From NCBI GenBank assembly GCA_030674155.1, contig CM060322.1, positions 63,513,052 to 63,525,551 on the forward strand: a DNA stretch of 12,500 nucleotides, given 5' to 3'. Positions 1 through 8,565 of this stretch are shown here, piece after piece. Position numbers and translations under genes: made by a program. The stretch's first letter is position 1, and every line of letters starts with the position of its first letter. The notes beneath the pieces were generated by a model. That model was given only the letters and a program-made list of their open reading frames with translations, was not told the DNA's origin and did not search any database. Origin of the DNA: Stramonita haemastoma (lineage: Eukaryota; Mollusca; Gastropoda; Neogastropoda; Muricidae).

Positions 1-27
1 GTGTGTGTGTGTGTGTGTGTGTGTGTG
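1..27. repeat. (GT)n microsatellite cut by the window edge
   Basis: Pure GT dinucleotide repeat running in from the left edge of the window, so its full length is unknown. It directly abuts a fragment resembling the 3' end of SINE family A. Confidence 0.95.
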
Positions 28-92
28 CTTATTTTCGAGTGCTTATTTCATTATCTTCGGTATTATAATAAATACAAAATAAATACAAAATA
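28..92 (+). mobile_element. SINE family A, 3'-end fragment (copy A1)
   Basis: Positions 36-92 match the 3' end of the SINE-A copies at 1651-1927 and 6189-6293. The shared block is CGAGTGCTTATT, then a CATTATC-type stretch, then TTCG or CTCG, a TAT-rich stretch and repeated AATAAATA-like units. Only the 3' end is present; the body is absent and is replaced by the (GT)n array. It is either a strongly 5'-truncated insertion or a remnant separated from its body by microsatellite expansion. Judged by eye. Confidence 0.6.
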
Positions 93-440
93 CACACACA
101 GTCACACTATTATAAATATCAGAACATTGTCCACCCCTCTCTCCTTGCCATACTAACCTTGCCCCTATCAAACTAACCCATCTGCAGAACCTAACACCCT
201 CTTCTCTTCTCTTTACGCTACTGACCCACATAGAAAACTGATACAGTGATTGTATGCACTTTCCCCCCTCCCCCCCCTTCCCCCCTCTGCACACAACTCT
301 CCCGATACTTAGTGCTGTGTTCAGGCGGTGGTGATTATGTTTCTGTTATCTGTCATCATTATGTACTTCATTTTTGCCATTGATAGATACAGTCATCACA
401 CTGTATCATGTAATAGGAATGTCAGTATTATCATAAGAAC
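93..440. other. Non-repetitive stretch with no recognisable gene
   Basis: Mixed-composition DNA with a C-rich patch near 264-288. No reading frame of convincing composition, splice pattern or RNA gene was recognised. The open frame on the minus strand over 43-294 has no recognisable domain and draws its Gly/Lys residues from the C-rich patch. Confidence 0.6.
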
Positions 441-465
441 GTAGTAGTGAATGAGGGAGGAGGAA

Positions 466-520
466 AAGAGAGAGAGAGGGGGGGAGGGAGAGGGAGGGGA
501 GGAGAGAGAGAGGGGGGGGG

Positions 521-616
<96 letters not shown>

Positions 617-635
617 AGACAACAGACAGAGGAAT

Positions 636-712
<77 letters not shown>

Positions 713-714
713 AG
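466..714. repeat. (GA)n array with G-rich head and interrupted tail
   Basis: Polypurine tract. A G-rich GGGAGGGA segment (about 478-524) leads into a pure GA run of over 40 units (about 525-613). A short interruption containing ACAGAC precedes further imperfect GA repeats to 714. A long mirror-symmetric purine run like this can form intramolecular triplex (H-DNA) in principle. The long Arg/Glu and Leu/Ser frames here are simply translations of the dinucleotide. Confidence 0.95.
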
Positions 715-728
715 CACTATATAAGTTC

Positions 729-765
729 CATTATTGTTATTATTGTTATTTTATCATTATTGTTA

Positions 766-797
<32 letters not shown>

Positions 798-854
798 TAG
801 TATAGTAGTAGTAGTATAGTAGTAGTATATGATGATGATATTATTATCATCATT

Positions 855-886
<32 letters not shown>

Positions 887-888
887 GC

Positions 889-943
<55 letters not shown>

Positions 944-956
944 TAGTAGTAGTGTT
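729..956. repeat. Trinucleotide mosaic: ATT-type, (AGT)n, (AGC)n, (AGT)n
   Basis: A degenerate ATT/GTT stretch (729-766) leads into (AGT)n with several TA insertions (767-830), a GAT/ATT patch, a pure AGC block (about 855-885) and a long pure AGT block (about 889-943). The AGC and AGT blocks are in the same triplet phase apart from single-base slips. The same mosaic recurs at 9535-9962 (complementary strand sense) and 11837-12445. Confidence 0.93.
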
Positions 957-1024
957 ATGTGTGTATGTGTGCGCGCGCACACACACACACACTCACACTT
1001 ATGCGTATGCATGTGTATGTGTGT
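957..1024. repeat. Alternating purine-pyrimidine tract, Z-DNA prone
   Basis: GT repeats lead into GCGCGCGC and then AC repeats (957-993). This makes an almost uninterrupted alternating purine-pyrimidine run that is also an inverted repeat centred on the GC block. After a short ACTC break, ATGCGTATGCATGTGTATGT continues the alternation. GC-cored GT/AC tracts are classic Z-DNA formers. That is structural potential only, not evidence of function. Confidence 0.75.
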
Positions 1025-1040
1025 GGAGTTGGAAAGGTGG

Positions 1041-1650
<610 letters not shown>

Positions 1651-1927
1651 GGAGTTAACATCAGTGCCGACTCCACACTCCCCAAAAGTCCTTCGGATGA
1701 GACTTTAAACCAAGGCCCCCGTGTGCGAACGCACGCAGAACATCTTGCGCACACGTTAAATCCTGTTCCGCTTTTCGTAAGAGTAGGCCATCGTGTGCCG
1801 GTGGGAACAGATGACAATATTTACAAAAACTGCATACACACGGGGACCGGATGAAAAAAAGCACATGATTGCTTATTCTGTTACCCTCGATATAAAAGAA
1901 TAAATAAGTAAAATAAATAAATAAATA
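1651..1927 (+). mobile_element. SINE family A, head-less copy (A2)
   Basis: This matches the reverse complement of 11121-11433 over most of its length. Shared blocks are AGTGCCGACTCCAC (about 1662), CCCCGTGTGCGAACGCA (1716-1732), GCAGAACATCTTGCG (1735-1749), GTGGGAACAGATGA (1801-1814) and a block beginning GCATACACACGGGGAC. Its 3' end carries the CTCGATATAAAAGAATAAATA block seen in copies A1 and A3, followed by AATA repeats typical of a SINE tail. A CTTCGGATGAGACTTTAAAC segment near 1691 looks like a conserved internal SINE domain, but I cannot assign it to a named one. The tRNA-derived head with A and B boxes is missing, so this copy lacks its own Pol III promoter. Confidence 0.8.
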
Positions 1928-1966
1928 GCTTCTCTCTCTCTCTCTCTCCCCTCTCTCCTCTTCTCT

Positions 1967-2039
<73 letters not shown>
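1928..2039. repeat. (CT)n array at the 3' end of SINE-A copy A2
   Basis: An imperfect CT/CCTCT lead-in (1930-1977) is followed by about 30 pure CT units. It begins directly after the AATA tail of the SINE, so this SINE copy is sandwiched between two CT arrays. Confidence 0.95.
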
Positions 2040-2042
<3 letters not shown>

Positions 2043-2128
2043 GTTAAAAAATACTAGCTAACTAAAAGAAATTCCTGACTTCCTGAAAAACCATCAATCA
2101 TGTTGGAAGAGGGCCAAAGGCCAGAATC

Positions 2129-2130
<2 letters not shown>

Positions 2131-2160
<30 letters not shown>

Positions 2161-2268
2161 TGTGTGCGTGTGCGGTGCGTGCGTGCGTGCGTGCGTGTGA
2201 GTGCGTGCGTGCGTGCGGGTGAGTGCGGCGTGCGTGTGTGTGTGTGTGTGTGTGTGGGGGGGGGGGGG
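2131..2268. repeat. (GT)n / (GCGT)n array ending in poly-G
   Basis: A GT run is followed by repeated GTGC and GCGT units (2161-2235), another GT run, and a G12 homopolymer at 2257-2268. The sequence alternates purine and pyrimidine for most of its length and so has Z-DNA potential. The Cys/Val frames on one strand and His/Thr frames on the other are artefacts of the repeat. Confidence 0.93.
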
Positions 2269-2542
2269 TTGCATGCGTACAAGATCAACTATGAGTGTGC
2301 CAAAAAATTTGAGCGAGACATGCACAAGCGATCATGATATCTTAATTTGTATCACACAATACATTATTATTCATATTTTGTATGCCGATGTGCACAATCA
2401 TGTTTACTCTTTGTAGTTTCCTTTTCAGAATCCAGGCAATCTGTATACCGCTGGAAATTGCATGAGTTAGAGTGCAAAATGTTAGGAGTCTGAAGACTTA
2501 TGAACATTAAATTATTTGAAGTCTGAAGTCTGAAGTCTGAAT
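2269..2542. other. Unique stretch ending in a 7-bp tandem repeat
   Basis: Mixed AT-rich DNA without a recognised gene. At its right end, 2519-2541 holds about three tandem copies of a heptamer, TGAAGTC, running straight into a CT array. Confidence 0.7.
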
Positions 2543-2543
2543 C

Positions 2544-2642
<99 letters not shown>
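2543..2642. repeat. (CT)n microsatellite, about 50 units
   Basis: Nearly pure CT run, one of the longest uninterrupted arrays in the window. It follows a heptamer repeat and precedes TCTTTCTGTCTGCCTG-type degenerate pyrimidine DNA. Confidence 0.96.
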
Positions 2643-2689
2643 TCTTTGTGTCTTTCTGTCTGCCTGTTTTTCTCTGTTACTTTTTGCGT

Positions 2690-2849
2690 GTGTGCACACA
2701 CACGGACATGAGAGCCTGAGCATGCACGCACGCATGCACGAACGCATGCATGCGCGCGCACACACAAACACACACACACACACCTACCTCTGTCTGTCTA
2801 TAAGTCTGTCTGTATCTGTCTCTGTCTCTGTCTGTCTGTCTGTCCTCTC

Positions 2850-2903
<54 letters not shown>

Positions 2904-2976
2904 AACACACTTCTCTCTTACCCCTCCCCCCCCCCCCCACCACCACCCCATACACACGCATACGCACACTTATTGA
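2690..2976. repeat. Composite CA / CATGCA / TCTG / CA microsatellite
   Basis: In order: alternating GTGTGCACACAC with CATGCACGCATGC motifs (2690-2783), a TCTG/TCTGTC tract (2788-2848), a CA run (2852-2895), a C-rich run (about 2924-2939) and short CA/CG alternations. The TCTG tract is a bridge between CT-like and CA-like DNA, a pattern repeated elsewhere in the window. Confidence 0.9.
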
Positions 2977-3212
2977 CACTGGCACAGACACAGATTGGGC
3001 GATAATATCCTAGACAAAGATCGATCAATATCAGATAATCAACCTTATCTGCCTCTCCTTCCCCTCTCTCTCCCTCTCCCCTCTCTTCCTCTCTCCCCTC
3101 TCTCCCACCTATTCCTGATTCTTCACCTTCGTACAGCTCTCAGGTCAACAGTTTGACCTCAAACTCACCTTAAAATAATAATAACATACCTAACTCGTCT
3201 ACCGATTAACAC
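2977..3212. other. Unique DNA with a polypyrimidine patch and a short perfect inverted repeat
   Basis: No gene recognised. 3055-3112 is CT/CCTCT-rich. At 3142-3159 the heptamer AGGTCAA and its inverse TTGACCT are separated by CAGT. The same site reads as two AGGTCA half-sites facing each other with a 6-base spacer. Confidence 0.6.
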
Positions 3213-3583
3213 GCTCTCTGTCTCTGTCTCTGTCTCTCTCTGTATCTGTCTGTCTGTCTCTATGTCTCTGTCTCTCTCTCTGTGTCTGTTCTCTCTGTCT
3301 CTGTCTCTCTCTTAAATCTCTCTCCCTCTTTTAAATCTCTCTGTGTATCTCTCTCTGTGTGTCTCTATCTCTCTCTGTCTCTGTCTCTCTCTATCTCCCC
3401 CTCCCCACCCCCGCTCATAAATCTCTCTCTGTGTCTGTCTCTGTCTGTCCATCTGTCTGTCTGTCTCTCTCTGTGTCTGTCTCTGTCTCTCCATCTGTCT
3501 GTCTGTGTGTCTGTCTCTGTCTCTCTGTGTCTCTCTGTCTCTGTCTCTGTCTCTGTCTCTGTCTCTCTCTCTGTCTCTCTCTC

Positions 3584-3649
<66 letters not shown>

Positions 3650-3686
3650 CCTCCCTCCTCTCTCTCTCTCCCTCTTTCTCTCCCCT
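3213..3686. repeat. Long degenerate (CT)n / (TCTG)n / (TCTCTG)n array
   Basis: Nearly 480 bp of pyrimidine-rich simple sequence. TCTG and TCTCTG units dominate to about 3570, with two AAATCTCT interruptions and one CATAAATCTCT. Purer CT blocks with CCT slips then run to the end. The apparent Ser/Leu-rich frame of about 139 residues is a repeat translation and not a gene. Confidence 0.94.
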
Positions 3687-3960
3687 GGCTATAATTCATA
3701 AATGATATTAATATATTATACTTTGAACTGTGGGCCTCCACTTTTGCCCTCTAGCCTATTAACATATATAATATATTATATTATATATATACACGGCTGT
3801 GTGGAGTGAAGGGTGGGGGTGGGTGGGGAGGAGGTGTGTGTTGGGGGAGGGGGGAGGATTTGGACTAAACTATAAGGCAAAGGGAAAAGGTGGAATGGGG
3901 TGGGGAGGGAGATGATAGATCTAGCACAGTTTTTGCTGCATAAGGTGAAATGTAGGGTCT
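3687..3960. other. AT-rich segment followed by a G-rich segment
   Basis: 3697-3790 is AT-rich with ATATAATATATT motifs. From 3808 to about 3910 the plus strand becomes strikingly G-rich. No gene recognised. The strong quadruplex motif is listed separately. Confidence 0.65.
3811..3828 (+). other. G-quadruplex motif with single-base loops
   Basis: Four G runs (GGG, GGGGG, GGG, GGGG) are separated by single T loops. One-nucleotide loops favour a very stable parallel quadruplex. More G runs follow at 3843-3856. The motif is visible directly; any biological role is unknown. Confidence 0.8.
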
Positions 3961-3999
3961 GTGTCAAACCCACTCTTTTTTCATTCTCCTGTACATGTA

Positions 4000-4020
4000 A
4001 GTGTGTGCATGTGCGTGTGC

Positions 4021-4060
<40 letters not shown>

Positions 4061-4092
4061 AACACACACGCATGCACACACATGCACGTGCG
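4000..4092. repeat. (AT)n core inside a GT/CA inverted repeat
   Basis: GTGTGTGCATGTGCGTGTGC (about 4001-4020) is followed by about 17 AT units (4024-4058), a TTTAAA step, then ACACACACGCATGCACACAC (about 4062-4081). The right arm is an imperfect reverse complement of the left arm, so the locus could extrude as a cruciform with an AT-rich centre. Confidence 0.75.
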
Positions 4093-4093
4093 T

Positions 4094-4290
4094 GCACACA
4101 CACATACGAGCATGCACATGCACACAATTGTTGGTATGCACATATGCATGGACATACACACACATGCACGCATTCTTATGCGCACAATTGCTGGCATGCA
4201 CATATGCATGCATGCACACAGACACAGACACAGACACAGACGGACAGGCAAACAGACAGACCGACAGACAGACACACATGCACACACACA
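4094..4290. repeat. CA/CATGCA tract containing a 60-bp tandem duplication
   Basis: CACAATTGTTGGTATGCACA at 4123 recurs as CACAATTGCTGGCATGCACA at 4183, exactly 60 bp later, and the match continues through CATATGCATG. Two differences are visible in the 28 bases compared. The tract continues into ACAGAC units (4216-4274) and short CA runs. Confidence 0.85.
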
Positions 4291-4319
4291 CACAAGCTGA
4301 CCCTTCCTTCCCCTCACAG

Positions 4320-4320
<1 letters not shown>

Positions 4321-4401
<81 letters not shown>

Positions 4402-4418
4402 CACACACACACACACAC

Positions 4419-4473
<55 letters not shown>

Positions 4474-4562
4474 AGAGAGACAGAGAAGAGACAGAGAGAC
4501 AGAGAGAGACAGAGAGACAGAGACAGAGAGACAGAGACGAGACAGAGAGACTGAGAGAAGAG
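4321..4562. repeat. Composite (CA)n - (GA)n - (ACAGAG)n array
   Basis: Pure CA to about 4400, one phase slip, more CA to 4420, then pure GA (about 4423-4468), then ACAGAG/ACAGAGAG units decaying to 4562. The order of blocks is the reverse of that at 11434-11740. Confidence 0.95.
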
Positions 4563-4825
4563 AGGAACAAGGCTTAAACCCTGTCTGGCAGACCTAGATG
4601 TAAATGTCCAGGTCATAATTACCAGGGCACAGTAGTCAGTTTTGTCACTGCCGCTATCATTGATTTGAATGTTACAATGTCTTCTGCAGGTCACACACAG
4701 CAAGGTGATTTAGGGAAAGGGGGGGTGGGGGGGGTTGGGAGTGGGGGTGTTGCATTGAAAGGTCAAAGTCGTGCAGTGCTGATAGGTTGGAATGATATGA
4801 TGATAATTATGATATACATTGCTTC
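4563..4825. other. Unique DNA with a G-rich quadruplex-prone tract
   Basis: No gene recognised. At 4719-4747 several G runs are separated by T, TT and AGT, which fits a quadruplex motif. A plus-strand Met frame opening at 4665 continues into the CA and ACTT arrays and is not considered coding. Confidence 0.6.
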
Positions 4826-4826
4826 A

Positions 4827-5066
4827 TACACACACACATGCACACATGCACGCAGGCACGCCTACGAACACACACACGCAGGCATATGCACTGACATGCA
4901 AGCACACACATGCATTTACACACACGCGTGCAGACATACGCACATGCACGCATACACACGCACGCTGGCATGCACACACATACACACATGCACGCACACA
5001 CATGCACAGTCATGCATGCGCACATGCATTTACACACACACACACACACACATGCACGCACACACA
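4827..5066. repeat. CA / CATGCA / CACGCA degenerate array
   Basis: Alternating purine-pyrimidine DNA built from ACACACATGCAC, CACGCA and CATGCATTTACACACA units. The last of these occurs twice, near 4908 and 5023. Z-DNA prone. No coding potential beyond His/Thr/Ala repeat translation. Confidence 0.9.
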
Positions 5067-5107
5067 TTTTGTCTGGTATCACCTAAAGTGGAAAGAGTTA
5101 AAAGTGA

Positions 5108-5109
5108 AG

Positions 5110-5199
<90 letters not shown>

Positions 5200-5213
5200 A
5201 CTTACTTACTTCA
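5108..5213. repeat. (ACTT)n tetranucleotide array with ACT slips
   Basis: About two dozen ACTT units, interrupted near 5161 and 5200 by a unit lacking one T. The slips shift the reading frame at roughly 40-base spacing. The Leu-Thr-Tyr periodic frames are repeat translations. Confidence 0.95.
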
Positions 5214-5297
5214 CATACTGCCACATACTATGCACACATCACATGTCACACACCATTACACACATGCACGAAGATGCAGCCACAGCATTAACCTACA

Positions 5298-5366
5298 CAA
5301 GCACGCGCACGTGCGCTAACACACACACACACTTACACACACACGCACGTACACACACATGCACGG

Positions 5367-5407
<41 letters not shown>

Positions 5408-5410
5408 ACA

Positions 5411-5497
<87 letters not shown>
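5298..5497. repeat. Long (CA)n array
   Basis: Degenerate CA/CACGCA to about 5368, then pure CA interrupted once by ACCACACCAC near 5404-5413, then about 43 pure AC units to 5497. One of the longest pure arrays in the window. Confidence 0.96.
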
Positions 5498-5500
<3 letters not shown>

Positions 5501-6188
5501 CCTACTAACTCATCTCCTAATGAATAAATTCACCTGCAAAGCAAACCCTGCCCAACTTCTTCAAATAAAACACCCACCCCCAAAAAAAACCAAACCACTA
5601 ACCTATTATACAATAAACACAAAGACACCTGCTAAAATCCTTCTGACCAACTTCTTGTAGTAAAAAAAAAAGACACACTACTACACTGGCTCCAGCATTG
5701 AATAATTCAAAACCTGACACAACTGACCCAGTAAATGAGGCTGACCTAGTAACCGTTACACCGTCCGTTATGCCATTTTCTCTCGGCTGGTCAAAAGCTG
5801 GTCTTGTGGGGTCAAGCCCAAAATCGACCGTGCATTGTGGCCTGTAGGTACTGTACTGTCCGGCCTAGTTTCTTACCAGCAGAGTAGGTGGTCAGCAGTG
5901 ACCCTTCGACTTCTTTAGTGGTAGTGGGTGGGTTGGTGGCTTGACCTGACCGTTCTGCTTCATCAGTTAATGATGGTGAAAGATGATGATGATGATGATG
6001 ATTGTTTCCATTGATGTGAAGAGTCCTGACCTCTATTTCCTATATGGTCTCAGGAGAGATTTAATCTACTGAAGTTCAGAATAGGGTCACTGGGTTTGAA
6101 GGATTTTTTTTTTTTTTACTTGATCAATGTAATTATGATTATCAGCAACACGTTGAATTATGAGTACAGCATACATTAGCTCACAAAG
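5498..6188. other. Unique stretch, largest low-repeat segment
   Basis: Nearly 700 bp with no recognised gene, RNA or transposon. The left part (5498-5680) is A/C-rich. 5700-6060 is balanced and non-repetitive apart from a (GAT)n run at about 5977-6001. A T13 homopolymer lies at about 6106-6118. All frames are short. It could be intronic or intergenic; nothing in the sequence decides. Confidence 0.6.
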
Positions 6189-6293
6189 TTGCATACACAC
6201 AGGGACTGGATGTGAAGAAAAAGGACACGAGTGCTTATTCCATTATCCTCGATATAAAAGAATAAATAGATAAATAAATAAATGAATAAATAG
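6189..6293 (+). mobile_element. SINE family A, 3'-end fragment (copy A3)
   Basis: Starts at TTGCATACACACAGGGACTG, which matches the start of the 3' section of copy A2 (near 1832). It continues through CGAGTGCTTATTCCATTATC and CTCGATATAAAAGAATAAATA to AATA/AATG tail repeats. The tail passes into GAAA repeats. The tRNA-like head and central body are absent, consistent with 5' truncation during retroposition. Confidence 0.75.
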
Positions 6294-6496
6294 ATCTAAA
6301 GAAAGAAAGAAAAAAAGAAAGAAACACAACAACAACACCACCCCCCACCCCCCCCCCCCACCACCACAACGAAAAAGCAAATGAAAGAATAAGCAAAGCA
6401 CACACACACACACACACACACTACCACAATCTCTCCTCCCTCCTCCCCCCCCCCACCCCCCCCCCACACTACACACCCACTCCCCCCTCACCCCCC

Positions 6497-6527
<31 letters not shown>

Positions 6528-6530
6528 CCA
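6294..6530. repeat. GAAA repeat, CA run and poly-C-rich tract
   Basis: GAAAGAAAGAAA-type repeats (6299-6324) lead into C-rich DNA with ACAACAAC, a CA run (about 6398-6421) and long C homopolymers including about 23 C at 6491-6513. On the minus strand this is G-rich. Homopolymer lengths in such tracts are often unreliable in assemblies. Confidence 0.9.
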
Positions 6531-7040
6531 TTATGAATATTAAATCAAGCTCTCAGCCGACAAACTAGAAGGGTTATAAATCTTTCAACCTTTAAAAGAA
6601 CACTCGCCATCACCCTCACTAAAACGCGGTAGACCCATCAGTTCACCGCCATCTCAATAATATACTAGAACTAGGCCAGGTCGCCTCAACTCCCATAATA
6701 TTATAATCACCTCCCGCCAAGAAAGGAGGCGAGCGAGCGGTCAATACAGGATGGGAGAGGGAGGGGGGGGAGGGGCTGACAGGGGGGGGGGGGGGGGGGG
6801 GGGGGGGGGAGGTAGTAAGATGGAGTTGCCAGATCTAACGGTCTTTATCAAGTCCAGTAGTTGGCGAGGTCTAGTAGTGCTGCTACACTGATGGAGTAGG
6901 TTGTAGAGTGTGTGTGTGTGTGTGTGGCTGTTGGACTTTGGCCAGTACAATACTTAACAGTACAGCTTCCTTGCCTTCTACACTTGCAGACCTGACCTAG
7001 ATCTAGTTTAGTTCTGATGTAGCATCATCAGGTCTTTTCA
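6531..7040. other. Unique DNA interrupted by a G28 homopolymer
   Basis: No gene recognised. 6754-6775 is GGGAGG-rich and 6782-6809 is an uninterrupted run of 28 G. A short GT run occurs at about 6909-6926. The Pro-rich minus-strand frame is a translation of the G run. Confidence 0.65.
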
Positions 7041-7128
7041 TTGATCGAGTTTGGAGAGTCCAGTGTCCCCCCTCCCTCCCCACTCCCTCCTCTCCTCACC
7101 CCTTCCCTCCCGCCTCCTGACCCCCCCT

Positions 7129-7711
7129 GGAAATGCTGGGAAGGGGGGGGGGGTGCTTTTAGCATCCCTCCATCTTTTGGAAATTCTGTGCTATATAAAA
7201 AAAATATGTTCCTTTCTCTCTTTGTTTCTTTCTCCTCACCTCTCCAACCTCTAGAACTTCCACGGAAATTCTTTGCTCCACGCATTCGCTTTTCTAGCAC
7301 TCTCTTTGTTTCTGTCTTTCTCCTCATCTCTCTGTCTTTAACCTCCCCTGGAAATTATGTGCGAGAAACGTTCCCTTTTCTATTACTCTCTTTGTTTCTG
7401 TCTTTCTTCTCACCTCTCTATTCTCTACTTCACAAGGAAGTTCTTTGCTATAAATATTGCCTTTTCTATCACTCTCTCTGTTTCTGTCTTCTCCTCACCT
7501 CTCAAATTCCAAATTGCAATACTTCATAGTCTCAGAAACAGAGAAATTCACGTAGGTTTACGAGCCACACATAAAAACAGTAAACATATCAACATAATAT
7601 CACGAGAAATACCACAACAAGTATTCAAACATTAGCTCTCTATCCTCTACCTCTCATGGAAATTCTTTGCATGCTAGAAACGTTTCCTTTTCTATCACTC
7701 TCTTTGTTTCG
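7129..7711. repeat. 85-86 bp minisatellite, interrupted
   Basis: The anchor GGAAATTCTTTGCT (with variants) recurs at 7179, 7264, 7350 and 7436, spaced 85, 86 and 86 bp. A degenerate unit follows near 7509 and a well-preserved unit at 7658. Each unit continues with AAACGTT-like sequence, CCTTTTCTATCACTCTC, TTTGTTTCTGTCTTTCTCC and TCACCTCTCT. A partial GGAAATGCTGGG unit at 7129 and a G-run precede the array. About 110 bp of unrelated DNA (about 7520-7631) splits off the last unit. The two long plus-strand frames crossing it shift between units and lack codon-periodic conservation, so this is a non-coding tandem repeat. Confidence 0.88.
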
Positions 7712-7794
7712 AAAAAGTGCAACAACATTTTTTATTCTTGGCTCTTTGCATTAAACAGTAGAGACAGCTTTTGGCTACACACACATCGCGCGCA

Positions 7795-7795
<1 letters not shown>

Positions 7796-7854
<59 letters not shown>
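7796..7854. repeat. (CA)n microsatellite
   Basis: Pure CA run of just under 30 units, preceded by CACATCGCGCGCACCACAC, a short alternating purine-pyrimidine lead-in. Confidence 0.95.
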
Positions 7855-7856
<2 letters not shown>

Positions 7857-8251
7857 ACATTCCTCTCCCACCAACCACCCATCATCATCAACACACTCTA
7901 AACAAAAACAAAAGCGAAAGGGGGAAAACCCACCTTTAGAAAACAAAGACAGAAAGACAGACAGACAAAGGTGACATGAAACACGACACAAACCCAGCCG
8001 ATTATTTCCCAACATTACATATTAAGCAGCCGACACTGCAAACGGTGCACAAACATTACTAGTCGCGACACACTCTTCCCCGAAGAGAACAGCCCGAATT
8101 TCACGCAAAGAAAACTGCCGTGACATAAAGTGGTAGATAAATAAATGAATAGATAAAACACACCGGGATTTGTCACGATGTTTGGCAGAGAGCCAAGCTG
8201 TGTCAGATCTCAGCAATGCAAAAGGAATAAAACCCCAAGCAGCGCTCAATG
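7855..8251. other. Unique stretch, no gene recognised
   Basis: Mixed DNA with ACAGACAG-type repeats near 7947-7967 and ATAAATAAATGAATAGATAA at about 8137-8156. The minus-strand 93-residue frame over 8022-8303 has no recognised domain and its start region lies inside the 3' end of SINE copy B1. Confidence 0.6.
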
Positions 8252-8285
8252 TTAAAAGAGAAAATTGGATGACTTCAAAAGTGAA
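8252..8285. repeat. Probable outlying unit of the 33-bp minisatellite
   Basis: GAAAATTGGATGACTTCAAA and the adjacent bases resemble the unit boundary at 8728-8760 (GAAAATGGACGACTTTACAG). This suggests that the SINE at 8286-8565 sits inside, rather than beside, the tandem array. Confidence 0.5.
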
Positions 8286-8565
8286 AAGGTAAAGGTGTCC
8301 CATAACCTATGTGGTCGTAGGGGAGCGAGGCATCAGAGACCTCAGCCTCTCTAGGGGCCAGCATGTTGAGGGCAGTGGCGCCCATCTCCTCTCCCTCGCT
8401 GCTTTACCTTCCCTGACCTTCAAGAGGGCAGGTACTCATTGACAGCTGGGTGGACTGGGGGACTGTACTGAAGCCAAGGCGCGCAAACGGTCACCCATCC
8501 ACTTGGTAACCACGCCAGATGCTGCTGGGGAAAGCGAGTGCTCTGACCACTGAGCTATTCCGTCT
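8286..8565 (-). mobile_element. Chimeric tRNA/5S SINE family B, copy B1
   Basis: Read on the minus strand, it opens with AGACGGAATAGCTCAGTGG. This contains a perfect tRNA-type A box, TAGCTCAGTGG (8547-8557), followed by TCAGAGCACTCGC. Next comes a segment resembling the 3' half of the 5S rRNA internal control region, ending in GGATGGGTGACCGTTTG (within 8483-8502). The body then runs through CCTTGGCTTCA, TCAGGGAAGGT, GGCCCCTAGAGA and GGGACACCTTTACCTT. The whole copy aligns with 10316-10635 in opposite orientation. Relative to that copy, 12 bases of the 5S A-box region (GAGTCAAAGTTA) are missing. No clear target-site duplication is visible because both flanks are minisatellite. 5S-derived SINEs are known as the SINE3 class; joining to a tRNA-like A box is what the sequence shows here. 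Confidence 0.85.

Noticed and set aside
406..800. Long Arg/Glu, Gly/Glu and Ser/Leu open frames over the GA array
   Set aside because: They are direct translations of (GA)n and (CT)n in several frames on both strands; no non-repeat coding sequence is attached.
5108..5213. Regular short-unit array considered as a possible CRISPR-like or telomeric repeat
   Set aside because: Four-base units with no spacers; an ordinary tetranucleotide microsatellite and not a known telomere motif.
4314..5527. Cys/Val- and His/Thr-rich frames up to about 200 residues
   Set aside because: Stop-free only because CA/GT and ACTT repeats lack stops; all frames are equally open and composition is that of the repeat.
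5498..6188. Searched for exons in the largest low-repeat segment
   Set aside because: All six frames have frequent stops and no recognisable motif; splice-like dinucleotides alone are not evidence.
7041..7635. 162-residue plus-strand frame rich in Phe/Leu/Ser
   Set aside because: It overlays the 85-86 bp minisatellite. The unit length is not a constant multiple of three, so peptide units shift frame and are not conserved.
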